From Streptomyces caelestis (GTDB lineage: Bacteria > Actinomycetota > Actinomycetes > Streptomycetales > Streptomycetaceae): a DNA stretch of 64,000 nt. The translations under genes were made by a program, and so were the position numbers. The stretch spans positions 4,526,001 to 4,590,000 of the forward strand of contig NZ_JACHNE010000001.1 in assembly GCF_014205255.1 (NCBI RefSeq). The letters run 5' to 3'. Shown in pieces: positions 62,995 to 64,000 of this stretch. The notes under the pieces are model-generated. The model did not search any database. It was not told where the DNA came from and worked only from the letters and a program-made list of their open reading frames with translations. Positions within the stretch are counted from its first letter, which is position 1; each line of letters starts with the position of its first letter.

Positions 62995-64000
62995 TTGAAT
63001 GCTCCCCTCCCTGAAGGGAGAGGATTCCTGGCTCAGGCCGCCTCCTGGAGCAGCGCTCCAAGAGGTCTTACGCCCTCGGCACCAGCCGGGTTCAGACCAG
63101 CCCGGACGAGCATCACGCGGGCGGAGTTCTTGTCCCTGGAGGAGACGGCTCCGCACGTGGTGCAGGTGTAGGTGCGTTCGGACAGCGGAAGTGCGTGCTT
63201 GGTTCTCGCTCCGCACGATGCGCAGTCCATGGTGGTGTGCGCGGGGTGCACGAGGCGGACGTCCCGCCCGTGCTTGCGGCCCATCTCGATGAGAGCCTTC
63301 TTGGTAGCGCCGATGGCGGCGTCGGCGGCCTTGCGCGCCATCGATGTCCTGGCGAGGAACCTGGGACGGAAGTCCTCCACGGCGATGGCGTCGTGGTCGG
63401 TCACGACACGTTTGGCCCACTTGCGGCCGGTGTCCTGCCGCTGCCGGGCGACCTTCTTGTGCGCCTTCGCGCGCAGCTTCTTCGCTTCGCGGTAGCCCTT
63501 GGAGGCTGCTTGTCCCTTGGCGGGTTTGCGGCGGGCCATCATGCGGTCGTACCGCGACAGCTTCGCCTGGGCCTTCTTTCCGTGCTGTGCGTGGGGAAGG
63601 TCGTGGGCGTCCGAGGTGGTGGTGGCGGTCTCCTTCACGCCCCAGTCGATCCCGATCACCGCGCCAGTGGCGGGCAGCGGCTGGGCTTCGGCGGGTACGA
63701 CGAACGAGGCGTACCAGCAGCCGACGCTGTCGCGGTACACGCGCACGCTGGACGGGGCGGCGGGCAGCTCGCGCGACCACACCACCGTCAGGACGATGCC
63801 GCCCGCGAGATGCAGACGGCCGTTCTTCAGCCGGAAGCCGCGGTTGGTGTAGTTCAGCGTCGGGTCGGCTTCGCGCTTCCTCTTCCACCTCGGCATCCCT
63901 GCCCGCTGCTTGAGGGGCAGGCGTTCTTTGATGTCCTTCTGCGCCTTCGCGCGGGCCTTGCCGAAGTCCCGGATGATCTGCTGTTGCGGCACCGAACTGC
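62995..64000 (-). mobile_element. IS200/IS605-type TnpB element (IS1341-like), left end outside window
   Basis: The right end is at 62995-62999 (TTCAA on the minus strand), preceded by a hairpin CCTCCC-TGAA-GGGAG(A)GG. tnpB fills the rest of the visible element. The other end is beyond position 64000, so presence of a tnpA transposase cannot be judged. It interrupts a methyltransferase gene. Confidence 0.8.
63033..64000 (-). CDS. tnpB: TnpB RNA-guided nuclease (N-terminus outside window)
   Basis: About 320 visible residues of a TnpB protein. RuvC-I is GIDWGVKETATT, RuvC-II is IAVEDF, and RuvC-III is SRDKNSARVM, so all catalytic acidic residues are present. The zinc finger is CASCG...CTTCG. 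The N-terminal wedge domain begins before the window edge; the first visible residues PQQQIIRDFGKARAKAQ and RLPLKQRAGMPRWKRKR are the normal helices there. TnpB cuts DNA guided by an omegaRNA that overlaps its 3' end and the element's right end. It looks potentially active. Confidence 0.9.
   Translation of the reverse strand, partial: SSVPQQQIIRDFGKARAKAQKDIKERLPLKQRAGMPRWKRKREADPTLNYTNRGFRLKNGRLHLAGGIVLTVVWSRELPAAPSSVRVYRDSVGCWYASFVVPAEAQPLPATGAVIGIDWGVKETATTTSDAHDLPHAQHGKKAQAKLSRYDRMMARRKPAKGQAASKGYREAKKLRAKAHKKVARQRQDTGRKWAKRVVTDHDAIAVEDFRPRFLARTSMARKAADAAIGATKKALIEMGRKHGRDVRLVHPAHTTMDCASCGARTKHALPLSERTYTCTTCGAVSSRDKNSARVMLVRAGLNPAGAEGVRPLGALLQEAA

Overview
The window is high-GC DNA from a Streptomyces-like actinomycete. 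The evidence is strong GC bias at third codon positions, frequent GTG and TTG starts, Tat and LAxTG secretion signals, DUF397 / SpoIIE / ANTAR families, a PhoP-type PHO box, and a perfect ParB site (GTTTCACGTGAAAC). The block AI-2E transporter / SpoIIE phosphatase / aspS / MFS / metG / vWA protein / PhoX, together with parS, suggests the core chromosome arm near oriC, followed by more accessory DNA.

Layout. 1-13.8 kb: housekeeping block with aspS and metG, each followed by a strong terminator hairpin, then a repeat-rich vWA protein and a PHO-box-controlled PhoX phosphatase. 13.8-18.5 kb: endonuclease/phosphatase, alpha/beta hydrolase and a divergent MocR regulator, then two membrane proteins. 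18.7-25.4 kb: a decayed SpoIIE phosphatase followed by an unusual operon. It contains a predicted inactive caspase-like/helical protein, a small EACC1-like adaptor, a membrane-spanning caspase with extracellular solute-binding-like and vWA regions, and an orphan solute-binding lipoprotein. A small secreted protein follows. 25.4-32.6 kb: remnants of an anti-sigma/DUF397 locus, a secreted beta-propeller protein, a MerR/SDR divergent pair, a regulator gene broken by a TnpB fragment, and a two-gene metal-permease operon. 32.8-42 kb: GAF-ANTAR regulator, lipoprotein, a short threonyl-tRNA synthetase behind a Thr-codon attenuator, nucleoside hydrolase, LAETG surface protein, GH13 glucosidase and small secreted or membrane proteins. 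42-54.4 kb: secreted metalloprotease, a MITE-like element, GH43-AbfB enzyme, TetR/ABC exporter pair, a GT87-like membrane protein with an internal repeat block, serine hydrolase, an LASTG glycine-rich surface protein and TerB. 54.4-64 kb: two class A beta-lactamase-fold genes, one with a divergent LysR regulator and clear operator, a decayed TnpB, a frameshifted DUF952 gene, an RlmA/TlrB-like rRNA methyltransferase behind a leader-peptide attenuator, a LacI-box-controlled pectate lyase-like enzyme, a CtaG-like membrane protein, and a methyltransferase cut by a TnpB element that runs off the window.

Togetherness. Most genes are single units or divergent regulator-target pairs (MocR/hydrolase, MerR/SDR, TetR/ABC, LysR/bla). 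Two genes appear to use ribosome-mediated attenuation. Three IS200/IS605-type TnpB relics end in the same kind of hairpin plus TTCAA right end, and two of them have altered a neighbouring gene. The best candidate for a little-described system is the EACC1/caspase/vWA/solute-binding cassette at 19.4-24.9 kb. All family names come from reading translated sequence by eye; no database search was run.
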